A stretch of 64,000 nucleotides of DNA from contig JADQAV010000047.1 in the NCBI GenBank assembly GCA_019775845.1, forward strand, positions 62,001 to 126,000, written 5' to 3'. The stretch is from Myrmaecium sp. VS I D KN 1. Lineage: Eukaryota > Ascomycota > Dothideomycetes > Valsariales > Valsariaceae. The notes under the pieces were generated by a model that made no database searches, had not been told where the DNA came from, and saw nothing but the letters and a program-made list of their open reading frames with translations. The position numbers were made by a program, and so were the translations under genes. Below, in pieces: positions 1 through 10,624 of this stretch (the first letter of the stretch is position 1; every line of letters starts with the position of its first letter).

Positions 1-1721
1 ATGCAAAGTAAGGTATCACTCAGTAATTTAGGCCCGGCCGACAAAGGCCGTGCACATATTTCTTCAAGCCACGATAACCTAGGTAGCCGCGGACGCAGTG
101 TCTTGCAGTCTTGCTCCTCAGTCTCGACAGAAAACTCATCGTAACCGGATTGCAGCTTTTGAAGTGCAGCGACATGCACCGTTAGTATCTCCAGTCAAAT
201 CGCGTCATTTGCATCTTTGTTTCGTTTCGTTGCTTTCTGAACGTCAAGTTGTAGTTTTAGCTTCATCCTCCATCTTTGAAGGCATCTGTTTCTGTTCGTG
301 ATCAGTCATATCCTGCTCCAAGTCTTATTACTTCCCAAAGTCTCTTCATATTTCATATCATTCATTCTCTGTCATACGTAGTAGGGTCGCGCTGTTTAGT
401 CCTTCTCTCTCCTTGCTCGCCATGTTGCGTGTGTTTGCCGTCTGCGCAAGTATGCGAGGTCTTGCATCTTCGATGTGAAGACGAAGTCATGTTTATAAGT
501 CTCTTCTTCTTCTCATTGTCAGGTGTGGCATGTTGGACCAGCAGTGCGCGTGGATGCGGAAGGTAGCGCGAGTGCGATGCATCACGGGAAAAGAACACCA
601 TCGTCAAGTCTTGACGTGCAAGAGAAAGCGACGTCGGGTACCCCAACAACCTCAATGCGGGCTGCAAGGTTGTTAAGGAACGAGTCAACGGGCGCGGGTG
701 TGAAGCAGACACGTGCAGTCCTCATCGGACCTCCAGTCCCTCAGTTACGCCCACAGTCCGCCCCTCCCCTGCACCAGACAGGCTATGGGGGATATAATGT
801 CAAATAAGCAGCCAGTCTACCATCCAGTAGAGAGGTAGCAAGAAGGCGCCAAGTCACCGGTGATTTGGTCGGGTCAAACTTGCGAGCTCTTCACAACGCG
901 GCGAACACCGAACCGAACCGAACCCCCCCGAAGCCCCCGAGTTCGAATCCCCGACGAGACGCGACAAAAAACCCTTGCAATCGGAGCAAGGTCACACACT
1001 GCAGCTGGACGCCGGCTGCAGTGGGTAAACTGATCGTCCGGGATCAAGTTTATAGGAGCCTTCGGGCTCTGACTTTTTGTCCCCAGGATTTCCTGGGGGA
1101 TTTTTTTATTGTTTTGGCTTTTGGTGGTTTCCTTTTTAAATGCTGCAGCTGATTGATGCGCGCTTGGCCCTTATATCACGATATATTACAGTTCAATGGA
1201 GAAAATCGATGCTTTTTGAAGGTCCTTACAAAGTTTCAATGAGTGGCGGCGTGATAACTCATGACGTCTCCACGACAAACGGCGAATGTACCCAGCAAGA
1301 TGGCAGAGCTACGCTTTTCACAACCCGGCAGGGAAGAAGCGACGCAGAGAGATCGAAACGTTAATCACCGTCGGCAATGGATAACACGCTTCTTAGAGTG
1401 GTGGTTTTCTACCCGCCCCAACCATCATCACAGCATCAGCATGCACCCAGCCAAGTCCAGCATCATCACCAGCATGTACCCAATCAAATTCGGCAACATA
1501 AATCACACAATCATTTCACAATGCATTTTGCAAAGAGCCATGAAACGACAGAACCTAAATGTGCCATATTTGGAACGCGAAAAGATGCTAAATACATGAA
1601 ATGACACTGATAACAATTGGCACGCATACAGAGTCCTACTCGCACACACGTTCGATCACACTTCACGAAGCGCTTCACCAAATTAAAATCAACAACAGAG
1701 AAATTCAACAACAACATATCC
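1..1721. other. Gene-free stretch at the left edge
   Basis: I recognise no protein gene here. The open frames are short, low in similarity to anything I know and contradicted by frames on the other strand. The left part (about 1-830) may be the flank of a gene outside the window. The only distinct structure is the hairpin array at 854-1107, listed separately. The right part (1108-1721) is the 3' flank of HMG-CoA lyase. Confidence 0.6.
854..1107 (+). ncRNA. Candidate structured RNA: serial hairpins ending in a T run
   Basis: Five perfect short inverted repeats follow each other almost without gaps: CCTTGC/GCAAGG at 973-991, ACTGCAGC/GCTGCAGT at 998-1022, TGATC/GATCA at 1031-1046, GAGCC-TTCG-GGCTC at 1056-1069 (a UUCG tetraloop) and CCCCAGGA/TCCTGGGG at 1081-1098. 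A T5 tract lies at 1075-1079 and a T7 run at 1101-1107. Upstream are the palindrome TCACCGGTGA (854-863) and a B-box-like GTTCGAATCC (941-950). Together this resembles a Pol III transcript or a structured RNA with a terminator-like end. The tRNA-like part does not fold into a cloverleaf by hand. Strand is inferred from the T run. It could also be chance or a foreign insertion; I do not recognise the family. Confidence 0.35.
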
Positions 1722-2972
1722 CTAAGCGTCCTTCCTCGCCAACTTCGCCAGCGTCGCCTTGCCCGCCCGACTCTCATTCGGCCTGCCCAGCTCACGCGAG
1801 ATCCACTCCCCCACCCGCGCCAGCTCCTCCAGCCGCACGCCTGTCTCCGCGCCCAACGCGTGAAACGCATAGACCAAATCCTCGGTGGACACATTGCCGG
1901 TGGCACCAGGGCTATACGGACAACCCCCCAAGCCCGCCACCGCGGCGTCAAACGTGCGGATGCCATGCTCAAGCGCGACGACGGTATTGACGAGCGCCTG
2001 ACCGTACGTGTCGTGGAAATGGAGGGCCAGATCGGCGTGCTCGACGCCCGCGGCGGCGAGGGCCTTGAGGAGGGCGGCGGTCCGCGGCGGCGTGCCCATG
2101 CCGGTCGTGTCGGCGATGGAGATCTCGTTGGCGCCGAGCTCGAGCAGGGAGACGGCGAGGTCGGCGACGCGGTGCGGGTCGACGTCGGGGCCTTCGAAGG
2201 GGCAGCCGAGGGCGACGGAGATGTAGGCGCGCACGTTGAGGGTGGCGTCGTGCTGCTTGGCCCGCGCGAGGAGGGGTCGGAAGCGTGAGAGGGACTCGGC
2301 GATGCTGCAGTTGGTGTTTTTGCGGGAGAAGGTTTCGGTGGCCGCGGTGAAGATGGAGAGCTCGATGTGGGGTGGCTGCGGGGGGAGGTGGGGTGCGGGT
2401 GTGGATGGCATTGCGTTTGGATCTTGGGAGGAGGTGTTTAGGGCTGGCCCGTTGTCTGATGGGGACGGAGGGGGTGTGGGATAGCCGTTGGATGATGATG
2501 ATGATGTTGATGAGGTCGCGTGTTTCTGGTAAACGGAGAGGAAGTTGTCGAAGCCTTTCTCGTTCGGGAGGAGGAACTGGTATGTGATCGGGTGCGGAGA
2601 TTTCGGCGCATGTTGCAAGAGGTGTTCCAATATCTCAGAAGAATTGGCCATCTGAGCCGGGCAATGGTTAGCTCGTACTGCACATTACCGCCGATCACTT
2701 GATTTCTATGTATATACCTGGGGTACCCATTTTGGCGACACGAAAGAACCCGCCTCGATCGTTCGCAGACCCGTCTGCGCGAGCCTCTCGATCAGCTGGA
2801 GCTTAGTCTCAAGCGGGATGCTCTTCTTCTCGTTTTGCAAGCCATCCCGCGGTCCGACCTCGACGATCCTGATCTGCTCGGCGGAGCGAGCAGCTGTGGC
2901 AGCAAAGCCGCGGCGACACGGGTATCTCGCAGTCAGACGCGCCAGACGGAAGGAGACGCGCCTAGCAGCCAT
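1722..2972 (-). CDS. HMGCL: Hydroxymethylglutaryl-CoA lyase, mitochondrial type
   Basis: This enzyme cleaves HMG-CoA to acetyl-CoA and acetoacetate in mitochondrial leucine catabolism. There are two exons, 2718-2972 and 1722-2651, with a 66-nt GT-AG intron; the join reads SPKWVPQ|MANSSE, matching the family. The product is 394 aa. The N-terminus is Arg-rich and lacks acids, as expected of a mitochondrial presequence, and is followed by VEVGPRDGLQNE, the first barrel strand. HFHDTYGQ carries metal-site histidines, and GGCPYSPGA carries the catalytic-loop cysteine (Cys329). A Ser/Pro-rich insertion of about 50 residues (131-180) interrupts the barrel just before HIELSIF. The C-terminus (ARKDA) lacks a peroxisomal signal. 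An in-frame ATG three codons upstream is possible. The gene is divergent from the GFA gene over a 221-bp promoter. Confidence 0.93.
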
Positions 2973-3193
2973 GGTATACATAAAGAGAATTCTCAAAACA
3001 AGCTCAGATGTCGATGAAGTGGTACGGAGTTGGGAGCGGCTTTCGGCGGCAGGGGATGGGGTGGAGAGATGCTTGGAGCTTTGACCAATGCGGGGAAAGG
3101 CGCGGATCCACTTAACGACCTTCCCCGGACGTCTGGAGTCTCCACTCACACAATCAGATTCCCGAATCACCTCCAACGGGCGGCGACATCACC
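2973..3193. promoter_or_regulatory. Shared promoter of HMG-CoA lyase and the GFA-fold gene
   Basis: The 221 bp separating the two divergent start codons must hold both 5' UTRs and both promoters. I see no clear TATA box. Co-regulation of the two genes is an inference from the layout only. Confidence 0.5.
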
Positions 3194-3583
3194 ATGGACG
3201 CCTCTTGCCAGTGCGGCTCCGTCCGCTTCAAGACCCCCTTGCCCACACCGCTGGACCTCTGGCATTGTCACTGCAACGACTGTCGCAAACAAACCGCTTC
3301 CGCGTTCGGCACCTCTGCCATCTTCCCCGCCTTCCAACTCCCCAAAGACCTCCCGATTGCTTCGTTCGAACGCAAGACGGACAGCGGACGGGTTCAGGAC
3401 TGCTATTTCTGCACCAAGTGCGGCGTCAGGCTCATGCACGCCGCACGTGGTGGAGCGACCGTCTCTGTCAAGGGAGGGTTGCTGGAAGGGCTCGACTGGA
3501 GCAAGGCGAAACATATCTGGTGCTGCAGAGCTGTGTTCCCGGTGCCGGAAGGCGCCGAAACGTTTGAACGGCAACCGGAGTAA
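3194..3583 (+). CDS. GFA/CENP-V domain protein (glutathione-dependent formaldehyde-activating enzyme-like)
   Basis: This is a single-exon gene of 129 aa, the normal size for a one-domain Mss4-like GFA protein. The zinc ligands are visible: CQCG near the N-terminus (residues 5-8), CHCNDCRK (25-32), and CTKCG in the second half. The end of the domain, with the conserved WCC segment, is present. Members of this fold bind zinc and some were named formaldehyde-activating enzymes, but most fungal copies have no proven substrate, so I would not claim formaldehyde metabolism. Start chosen: MDASCQCG places the first zinc knuckle directly after the start, as is usual. Confidence 0.88.
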   Translation: MDASCQCGSVRFKTPLPTPLDLWHCHCNDCRKQTASAFGTSAIFPAFQLPKDLPIASFERKTDSGRVQDCYFCTKCGVRLMHAARGGATVSVKGGLLEGLDWSKAKHIWCCRAVFPVPEGAETFERQPE

Positions 3584-4239
3584 GGGAGTAATGCCTACTA
3601 GAGCATCGCCGACGTTCAAACAACGGCTATTGGGCTTCGTTGGCTCCTTGGAAATAGTAGTTCTGAGTTCGACAGTGCAGCTCAGATTTTTGAATATATG
3701 AGACTCATACAAACGTCCCTTAAGAAATGGGCGAGTGGAGAAGCGCAACTACCGAGGTCAGCTGGATCTGGTACATCGTCCCGATGATATCTTGTCACGA
3801 TAACGAGTACCCCGCTCGAGTCCCGCTTGATCGGAGCCCAAGGCTGTGTGTGCATCGATAAGTCTCCTTAACGTTATCTGAATATACCTTCTACTTAGTT
3901 TATTTAGCGGTACCGGCACAACAATGTCCGCCTCTTATGTACTCCAGCAAGGGAAAGCTTGACCGATTCTAAGGCAATCTTTATCAGCTATCTTCCGCAA
4001 GGGGGCAATCAACGGCTCCTGTTTCTTTGGCTCACATGGATCTGCGTGCTGATAACGTATCCCTGGCTAGATATTTCAGGCATACGCCCATCACACAAAT
4101 TGCACCTCTTACATTGCCTTGAAAAAGGCCTGCCGGGCTGTCTGACCGGTATAAAGCTATCTTGTGCCGGAGTAACCTTCTTCACTCTAGATATTGAATT
4201 ACCTCCGTCCTAACATCCCAGATACTCTATTTCTCGAAG
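3584..4239. other. Intergenic, 656 bp
   Basis: This holds the 3' flank of the GFA gene and the promoter of the MFS gene. AT content is higher than in the genes. I see no further gene or repeat. Confidence 0.6.
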
Positions 4240-5963
4240 ATGGAGAAACCTATCGAAGGTGGGGTTGAACCCTCTGCGCCTCCCCCGCCTGGCTCCCCCA
4301 GTGTCGAGGTCGGGTCGTTGAGAGAGAAGCTGGCGATGAAGGATATTGGAGCGGAGCTATACGTGGAAGTGCAAGAATACTCCCCGGAAGAGCTCGAGGC
4401 AGAACGCAAAGTCGTGCTCAGGAAGATTGACACGGTTATCATGCCAATCGTAAGTAATTCTTTGGCTCCCCATTAAAGAAGACCACACACTGACTGGCCT
4501 TAAGATCTGTATAACGTACACGATCCAATTCCTTGACAAGCTCAGCTTGAACTATGCGTCTGCCTATTCACTCGTTTCCGACTTGGACTTGGAAGGGTAA
4601 CTGTTTGTCCTCTCGCTATCGATCACATCGTTCTAACGACATTCCAGCCAACGATATTCCTGGGTGGCCGCCATTTTCAACTTTGGGTACCTGTTCTGGG
4701 CCATCCCAGCGAACCTTTTGATCCAGAGGCTTCCGGTTGCCAAATACACCGGAAGCATGATCGTTATCTGGAGCGTCATCCTTTGTTGCCATGTCGCTGC
4801 AAAGAACTACGCCGGCATCCTCGTCTTGCGCTTCATCCTGGGCATGTTCGAGGCATCCATTTCTCCCGCCATCATGAACATCGTGTCCATGTTCTACACG
4901 CGCTCTGAGCAGCCGCTCAGGATGTGCGTGTTCCTCGCCTTCAACGGAATGGCAACCATGGTGGGAGCGTTGCTGAGTTACGGACTGGGCCATGTGAACA
5001 CTGCTCGTATAACAAGCTGGCAACTGATCTTCCTGGTGATCGGCCTGATGAATTTCGTCTGGGCCTGGGTATTCGTAAGTAGCAGACGAATACTCCCCGA
5101 GACTCTTTGCTGATCCCCCACCCCTCTCGAAGCTTTACTTTATGCCCGACTCCCCCTCCAGCGCCCGCTTTCTCACCCACAAGCAACGCGTCATCGCCGT
5201 CCACCGCATCGCCACCAACATGACCGGCGTCAAAAACCCGCACTTCCAATTTCACCAGGCCCTCGAAGCCGTCTGCGACCCCAAAGTCCACGCCCTCGCC
5301 CTCATCGGCCTAGCCTGCGGCATCATCAACGGCGGGGTCTCCAACTTCGCCTCCGCCCTCATCAAAGGCTACGGCTTCAGCGGCATCTCCGCCACCCTCC
5401 TCCAGCTCCCCACGGGAGCCTTCGAATTCGCGCTCGTGCCCCTCTGCGGGCTCGCCGCCGCCTACCTCCGCAACGCGCGCTGCCTCATCCTGATCCTCAT
5501 CTGCCTCCCGCCCCTCGGCGGGCTCCTCGGCATCCGCCTCACCGCGCTCGACCACCGCTGGACGCTCGTCGGCTGCACCTGGCTGCAGTACCTCGTCGGC
5601 GGGCCCGTCGTCCTCGCCTGGACCCTGCTCGCCACCAACCTGGCCGGCCACACCAAGCGCGCCTGCGCGGCCGGCGGCTGGTTCGCCCTGTACGCCGCCG
5701 GCAACGTCGCCGGCGCCAACATCTTCCGCGCCCGCGAGGCCCCCCGCTACCCCTCCGCCCTCGCCGGCCTCGTCGCCTGCTACGCCGGCATCGTCCTCCT
5801 CGCCGCCGCCCTCTGGGCCTACATGGCGTGGGAGAATCGCCGCCGCGACCGAGCGTTGGCGCGTGAGGGCCGCACGAGGGAGGAGGCGCAGGAGCGCGCG
5901 GTTTTGGAGGGTTTCAATGACGTGACGGATCGGCGGAGCGTGTATTTTCGGTATGCGCTGTAG
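4240..5963 (+). CDS. MFS transporter, allantoate permease / anion:cation symporter (Dal5-like) family
   Basis: This is a predicted plasma-membrane symporter for an organic anion (allantoate, nicotinate, pantothenate or similar); the substrate cannot be read from sequence. There are four exons: 4240-4449, 4505-4596, 4648-5074 and 5133-5963, all with GT-AG introns of 51-58 nt, giving 519 aa. The cytosolic N-terminus is acidic and Pro-rich, with the family's RKIDTVIMPI segment before TM1. FLDKLSLNYAS and the GxxF-type TM2 (WVAAIFNFGYLFWAIPANLL) are typical of the Dal5 group. About 12 hydrophobic segments follow. The last exon is far richer in C-ending codons (Ala, Gly, Leu) than the first three. 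The C-terminal tail is basic, then acidic. Confidence 0.88.
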
Positions 5964-6625
5964 CGCGTTGTGGGGGTGGCAGGCGATGCGTTGATTGGAG
6001 TACTCCGTATGCGTGAGGTTGGATTGTCGACGTGATTAGACAGATAGATGCTGTGCGATCAATAGCATTCCACATAGAAATCGCAGTAGGCCGATAGATT
6101 GGAAAAGTCGGAATCTTGCATTGTAACGTGGGGAATCAATCAAAGCAGTAGGCCCAGAGGAGAAGACAAAGAAAATATTTAAGAAATACAACAGCCATGT
6201 CCGGTTCGGTCCATCCAGTTTCATTCCATTAAGTAAAGCCCTTTCTTCCTCCGAAATCAAGAGGAAACCAAGGTAGAGAGTAGTCGGTAGGAGGAAGAAA
6301 ATCCCCATCCACCGTATGTGACAAAAGAACTTGAAAACAGGTACATGATTACATGAGGACATTTCCACCGTGCGCACACAAGAGAAAAGCGGATCAAGGA
6401 AAAAAGAGGAAAAGAAAAATTGTGTAGATGTGCCGGGTACATTCGGACGGAGTAGGCAGATTAAATCGTACAATGGGGCACGGAGACCATAAGGAAAATT
6501 GCTTTTTTTCAGGTCAGAAACGGCGGTTGCCAAAGGATGCCATCAAGAAGAGAAGCAGACGACGCGGGGAGAGAAAAAAAAGGAGATACGGAAAGAGTTC
6601 GAAAAGAACAAGCAAAGGCAGGCGC
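5964..6625. other. Intergenic between convergent genes, 662 bp
   Basis: This is the 3' flank of the MFS gene (+) and of the Seg1-like gene (-). It is A-rich near 6390-6620, consistent with 3' UTR and polyadenylation sequence of the minus-strand gene. I see no gene. Confidence 0.6.
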
Positions 6626-9600
6626 TCAATCATCCAACCCAAACACCCTCCTCAGCATCGGGAACTTCTTCTTCTTCTTCCCCGGCCGGCCCTGCATCAT
6701 CGTCGCGCTCGGCTCCGCCACCGTCGGCGCCGTCAACGTCGTGCTCGCCGCCGAATACCGATGACTGAACGGCGGCCGCTCGGTGACAGAGGCAGGCACG
6801 CCATCCGCGGTGGCGGGTCGCGCCGGGTACGCGGTGTCAGACGGCAGAGGCCAGGAGTCCGAGTTCATGCGCGAGCCCGTGGGCCGGCGCTGCAGCTTGG
6901 TGTGGCGTGGCGAGGCGGCGGTGGAGGGGCTCTGGGTGGCGGATGGGGCCGCGGAGGCGGTTCCGGGAGGCGGCGGCGTCGACGGTCGATCGGTTTTCTT
7001 TTTGCCGAGGCCGAAGAGTCCGCGTTTCTTCTCTTTCTTCACGCCGGCGGACTGAGGATCATGTTTGCTGTCCCGGAGGGAGCCTTGCGCAAGTATAGCG
7101 CCGCCATTAGTGGCTGCTGTAACGTCGTTTGGCGCGGGCACCGGCGGAAACTGTTCGGTTTCACTTTGCTCCTCTTCCAGGTCGGTAGACTCGCGGTCTT
7201 CCTCGTCCGTCCTGCGCGGGATACCGCGGACGGGCGTCAAACCGCTCGGGGCCGGGAGCGGCACGACGACATCATCCTCGTCGTCGGAATCTGCAAAGCG
7301 GCTTTGGAACCGCCGACCTCTTGGCGCCTCGTCTTCCTCGTCGCTCGAATCAGAGAAGCGACTCTTGTATGGCTTACGTTTCGCAGCCTTGGGCTTTTTA
7401 CCAAAGCCGCCAAACTTGGCGTTCGACTTCGGCGAGCCACGCAAGGTTGGCACGTCCGATTGAGGACCGCGCAGAGTTCGTCCCATGAGCGATCCCGTAG
7501 GGGAGAGGGATCTGATGCTGAACTTGGAAGACCCACGTCCTAGAGTAGGGGAGGTAGGCCGGACAGAAGAGGCGGGCCGAGATGGTACGACCATCCCGGC
7601 CCTCATCGTCCGTGGCATGTTATATTTGCCGCCCGTGTTCGACGAACGCCGACGCCTCTTGAAGCTGCTCTCCGAAGCATCTGAGTCATCTCCATCAACG
7701 GCGGTAGGACCGAGATTAGCCATAGCGCGAGCGTTGGCAGCAGGAGATACTGCCGGCATGGATTGCGGACGCTGACGTCCAGCAGCAGCAGCGGCAGCAG
7801 CGGGTGGAATATTCCTCTTTTGCAAAGCACCCCGGGGCTCCTGGCGTGAAGCATTTGCTGCCGAATGCTTGGAAGCTGCGAGGCCTTGCTGGGAAGGAGG
7901 CGGACTTCGCATAGACGTACGCATACTTTCGCCGGACCTCATAGACGTGCGCATGTGGACCTCGCCAACAGGCTGCTGTGTCGATCCTCGCATACTCTGC
8001 CGCATAGCCCGTGGTTCTGGAGCAGGCTGGGGTTGGTTCCGTCGGGTTGTAGTGGGCTTGGTTGTATTAGGCCGAGTACCAACGGCGCTGCTGGCTGACT
8101 GCTTCGGTTTTGGAACCTTCACCACAGGAACGACGGCAACACCAGTACTGGGTTCTTGCTTGGCGTCCCGTTCCAATTGTTCTCTTCTTTGACCGCTCAG
8201 ACCGCTCCAATAAGCAGTTGCTTCACTCCAATCCCCATCCAGCTTTTGAGGCGAGATATCAGCATCAGCGGCAGCAGTAGGCTCAGCAAAGCGACTCTGC
8301 CTCAATCGACTACCGCCCACCGCGCTTTGAGGGGATGCGTTGACAGCCGCTGGGGTCACAGGGGCCACCACAGGGCTTTCCACGATAGCATCCAAGGATG
8401 CAAACCCTCCCTCATCTTCGATCTCGGACCAGTCTTCAGCGGCGTCGCTATATATGCTCTCGGAATCAGAAGACGAGGATTCATCATCAGTGTCGCCAGG
8501 CGCCTCGGTCCGGTGAGCTATCTGCGCCGGCGAAGGTGCTGGTTGTGAACTCGGAGCTTTATCCGGCTCTTGCCCCTTATCTTGGTCCGAGAAGCTACCC
8601 GGCACAGTTAACTCATGCTGCTCCTCGTATTGATCTTCAAGACGTGGCGTTGCAGGCAGGACAGCTATATGTGGGATCGCTTGTGCTTCGGAATCCAAAG
8701 AGGCCTCATCGACACTATAGCTGGACGAATCAGACCCAGCATCGCCTGTACCCTCTACCGAGGTGACTACTGGTGGTACCGGATCCTGCGGTTTACCCGA
8801 CTGCTTCGCCGCCCAGTCTTGACTTATCAGACCGCCAATTGCGTGATCGCTAGAAGCTTCTAACGGGCTGCCAGCAGTGCTGATAGAATTGGACATTGAG
8901 GAAGAAACCGTCTCCGTGACCTTTTGAGGCACTTCTTCATCCGCGTCTTGATGCTTCCTACCCCGCACACTGCCGAAGGATGGTAGGGCAGGCCTTGGCT
9001 TCAAGACGCCTTCGAGATCGTCGTCCGATATGCTGGCTGAACCAGTACTCCATTTCGACGAGCCAATGCCTCTCGTGACAGGTGCTGAGGGAGAGTCAAC
9101 CGCAGCTGAAGGATATACAGCTGTGGCACCTTCATCTAAGCTGACTCTGACGCTCTTCTTCTTCCTGGCTTTCGGTGCTTCGTCCAGGGTGTTGTCAGAG
9201 CTATCCAAGGAGCCTCCTCGTCCAGCCGGTGTGCCTATGGGAGATCTGTTTCGGGTCGAGGTAGACGGCGAATGCTTCAGAGCGGATTTGGCTGGTGAGA
9301 CGGATCGCGGCGGAGGTTGATGTTTTATACCATTGGTCAAGTCAACGGACACAGGCGAGAAGTGCGCGGACCTTGCTGGACTTAATGACTGCGACCGATG
9401 CGGCTGCGCGGAGTAGGCATCCGAAACACCTAGTGAGACCGGAGAGTATCCACCATTCTCAGGAGTAGACTGTTGATGCTTGAGCGTAGTATTACCACTC
9501 GAACTTACGTCATCTGCCTCGACTGAGGCGTGTGGTTCATAGTGCGGGACGGGTGAAGGCGACGTGTAAGTACTCGTAGAAGCACGCTGTTTGCGTTCAG

Positions 9601-10624
9601 GCGGCGTTTCCTCCGGAAGAGGGGTCTGCGGACGCTCCCGTACGGCTGTACCAGTAGGTTTTGCTTGCAAACCGCCTGCCACGAGATGGCTCCCCTCACG
9701 GCTAGCTGCCTTCTTTTTCTTGGGAACCGGCTTCTCGGCAGCTGCTTGTATGGATTGCTGGATACTGTAGGCTTCAACCGGCGAAATTGCAGGGGGAGAA
9801 GTCGGCCGTACCGTCGAATCCGGCTTTGGCTTCTGGTTAGAGACTATAGGAGATGTGTGCCAACCGCTATGGCCCACGGTCACAGGGCTATCCGGAGGAG
9901 TCAATTTCGGCGACATTGGGCGCGAGTAGTTAACGGAATTTCGACTGGGTTCCCTTTCAACTTCTGGCACTTGAGACAGGTTGGAACCTCGCGCAGCACG
10001 TGGCGTTACTCTTGACGCTGCTCTGTCAACGCTGACGCCTCTTCCACCTCCCGCCTTCGGATCAGGCGATAAAGGTCGAATGGGAGGTTCCAGGCTCGAC
10101 GAGCGTTTGTGTGCTCTTGCTGCTACATTCGAAGGGATAGCCGGCACTGGCGGCGCATCGCGATCAATCGGTAGCGGACTGCTGCGTTTGGGCGAAGGAC
10201 TTCGAAAGGTCCTATCTGCCATGGACCCCGAGCTGGGCTGCCTCTCCAAAGTCCCTTGGTTCCTGGCCTGCAGTGGACGGGCACTGCCGACCGATGTATT
10301 TGACGCGACCGATGCCCTACGGGCCATGCGCTTGGTCTGAACATTCGACACGGGGATAGGCGATGTCGCATGGCTGCGAAGCGCGGCAGCGGCAGCGGCT
10401 GACGAAAGGGACGCATTGGAGTTTCGGCTTTTCAAGAACGCTTGACTGGCAGCTAACGCCGCAGTAGAGCTTGCCTCTGAGGTCAAGGGCTAGACGAATC
10501 CATAGTTAGCCGGTGGATGTATAACTGCCGACAGCAGGCGCATGATGCAGAGAGGCGTTGCACGATGACGGGCGAGTCTTACAGGGTTCGACGCTGCTCG
10601 TCGCCGTGAAAATAGAGCCGGCAT
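6626..10624 (-). CDS. Large disordered Ser/Pro-rich protein, possible Seg1-type eisosome scaffold
   Basis: The main exon, 6626-10489, has no ATG at its head. A 14-codon exon at 10583-10624 (MPALFSRRRAASNP) joins in phase across a 93-nt intron with donor GTAAGA and a GCTAAC branch site. An in-frame TAG two codons upstream fixes this start. The product is 1,301 aa. It is almost wholly low-complexity: Ser/Pro/Arg patches, an Ala-rich N-terminal helix followed by VQTKRMARRAS, acidic DSSDEEDE blocks, and a Lys-rich C-terminus ending LRRVFGLDD. I see no catalytic fold. The short basic N-terminus, Ala run and basic C-terminus recall fungal Seg1-like proteins, which stabilise eisosomes under the plasma membrane. 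That assignment is inference from memory; the coding call itself is strong. Confidence 0.8.

Noticed and set aside
841-960. Possible tRNA gene around the GTTCGAATCC motif
   Set aside because: No 7-bp acceptor stem, no paired T stem and no anticodon arm could be drawn by hand; kept only as a B-box-like motif in the hairpin finding.
1617-2288. Plus-strand open frame opposite HMG-CoA lyase
   Set aside because: Antisense to a well-supported exon; composition is that of a GC-rich shadow frame.
6428-7543. 371-codon plus-strand Arg-rich frame
   Set aside because: It lies opposite the Lys/Asp-coding end of the Seg1-like gene; Arg runs arise from the complementary codons.
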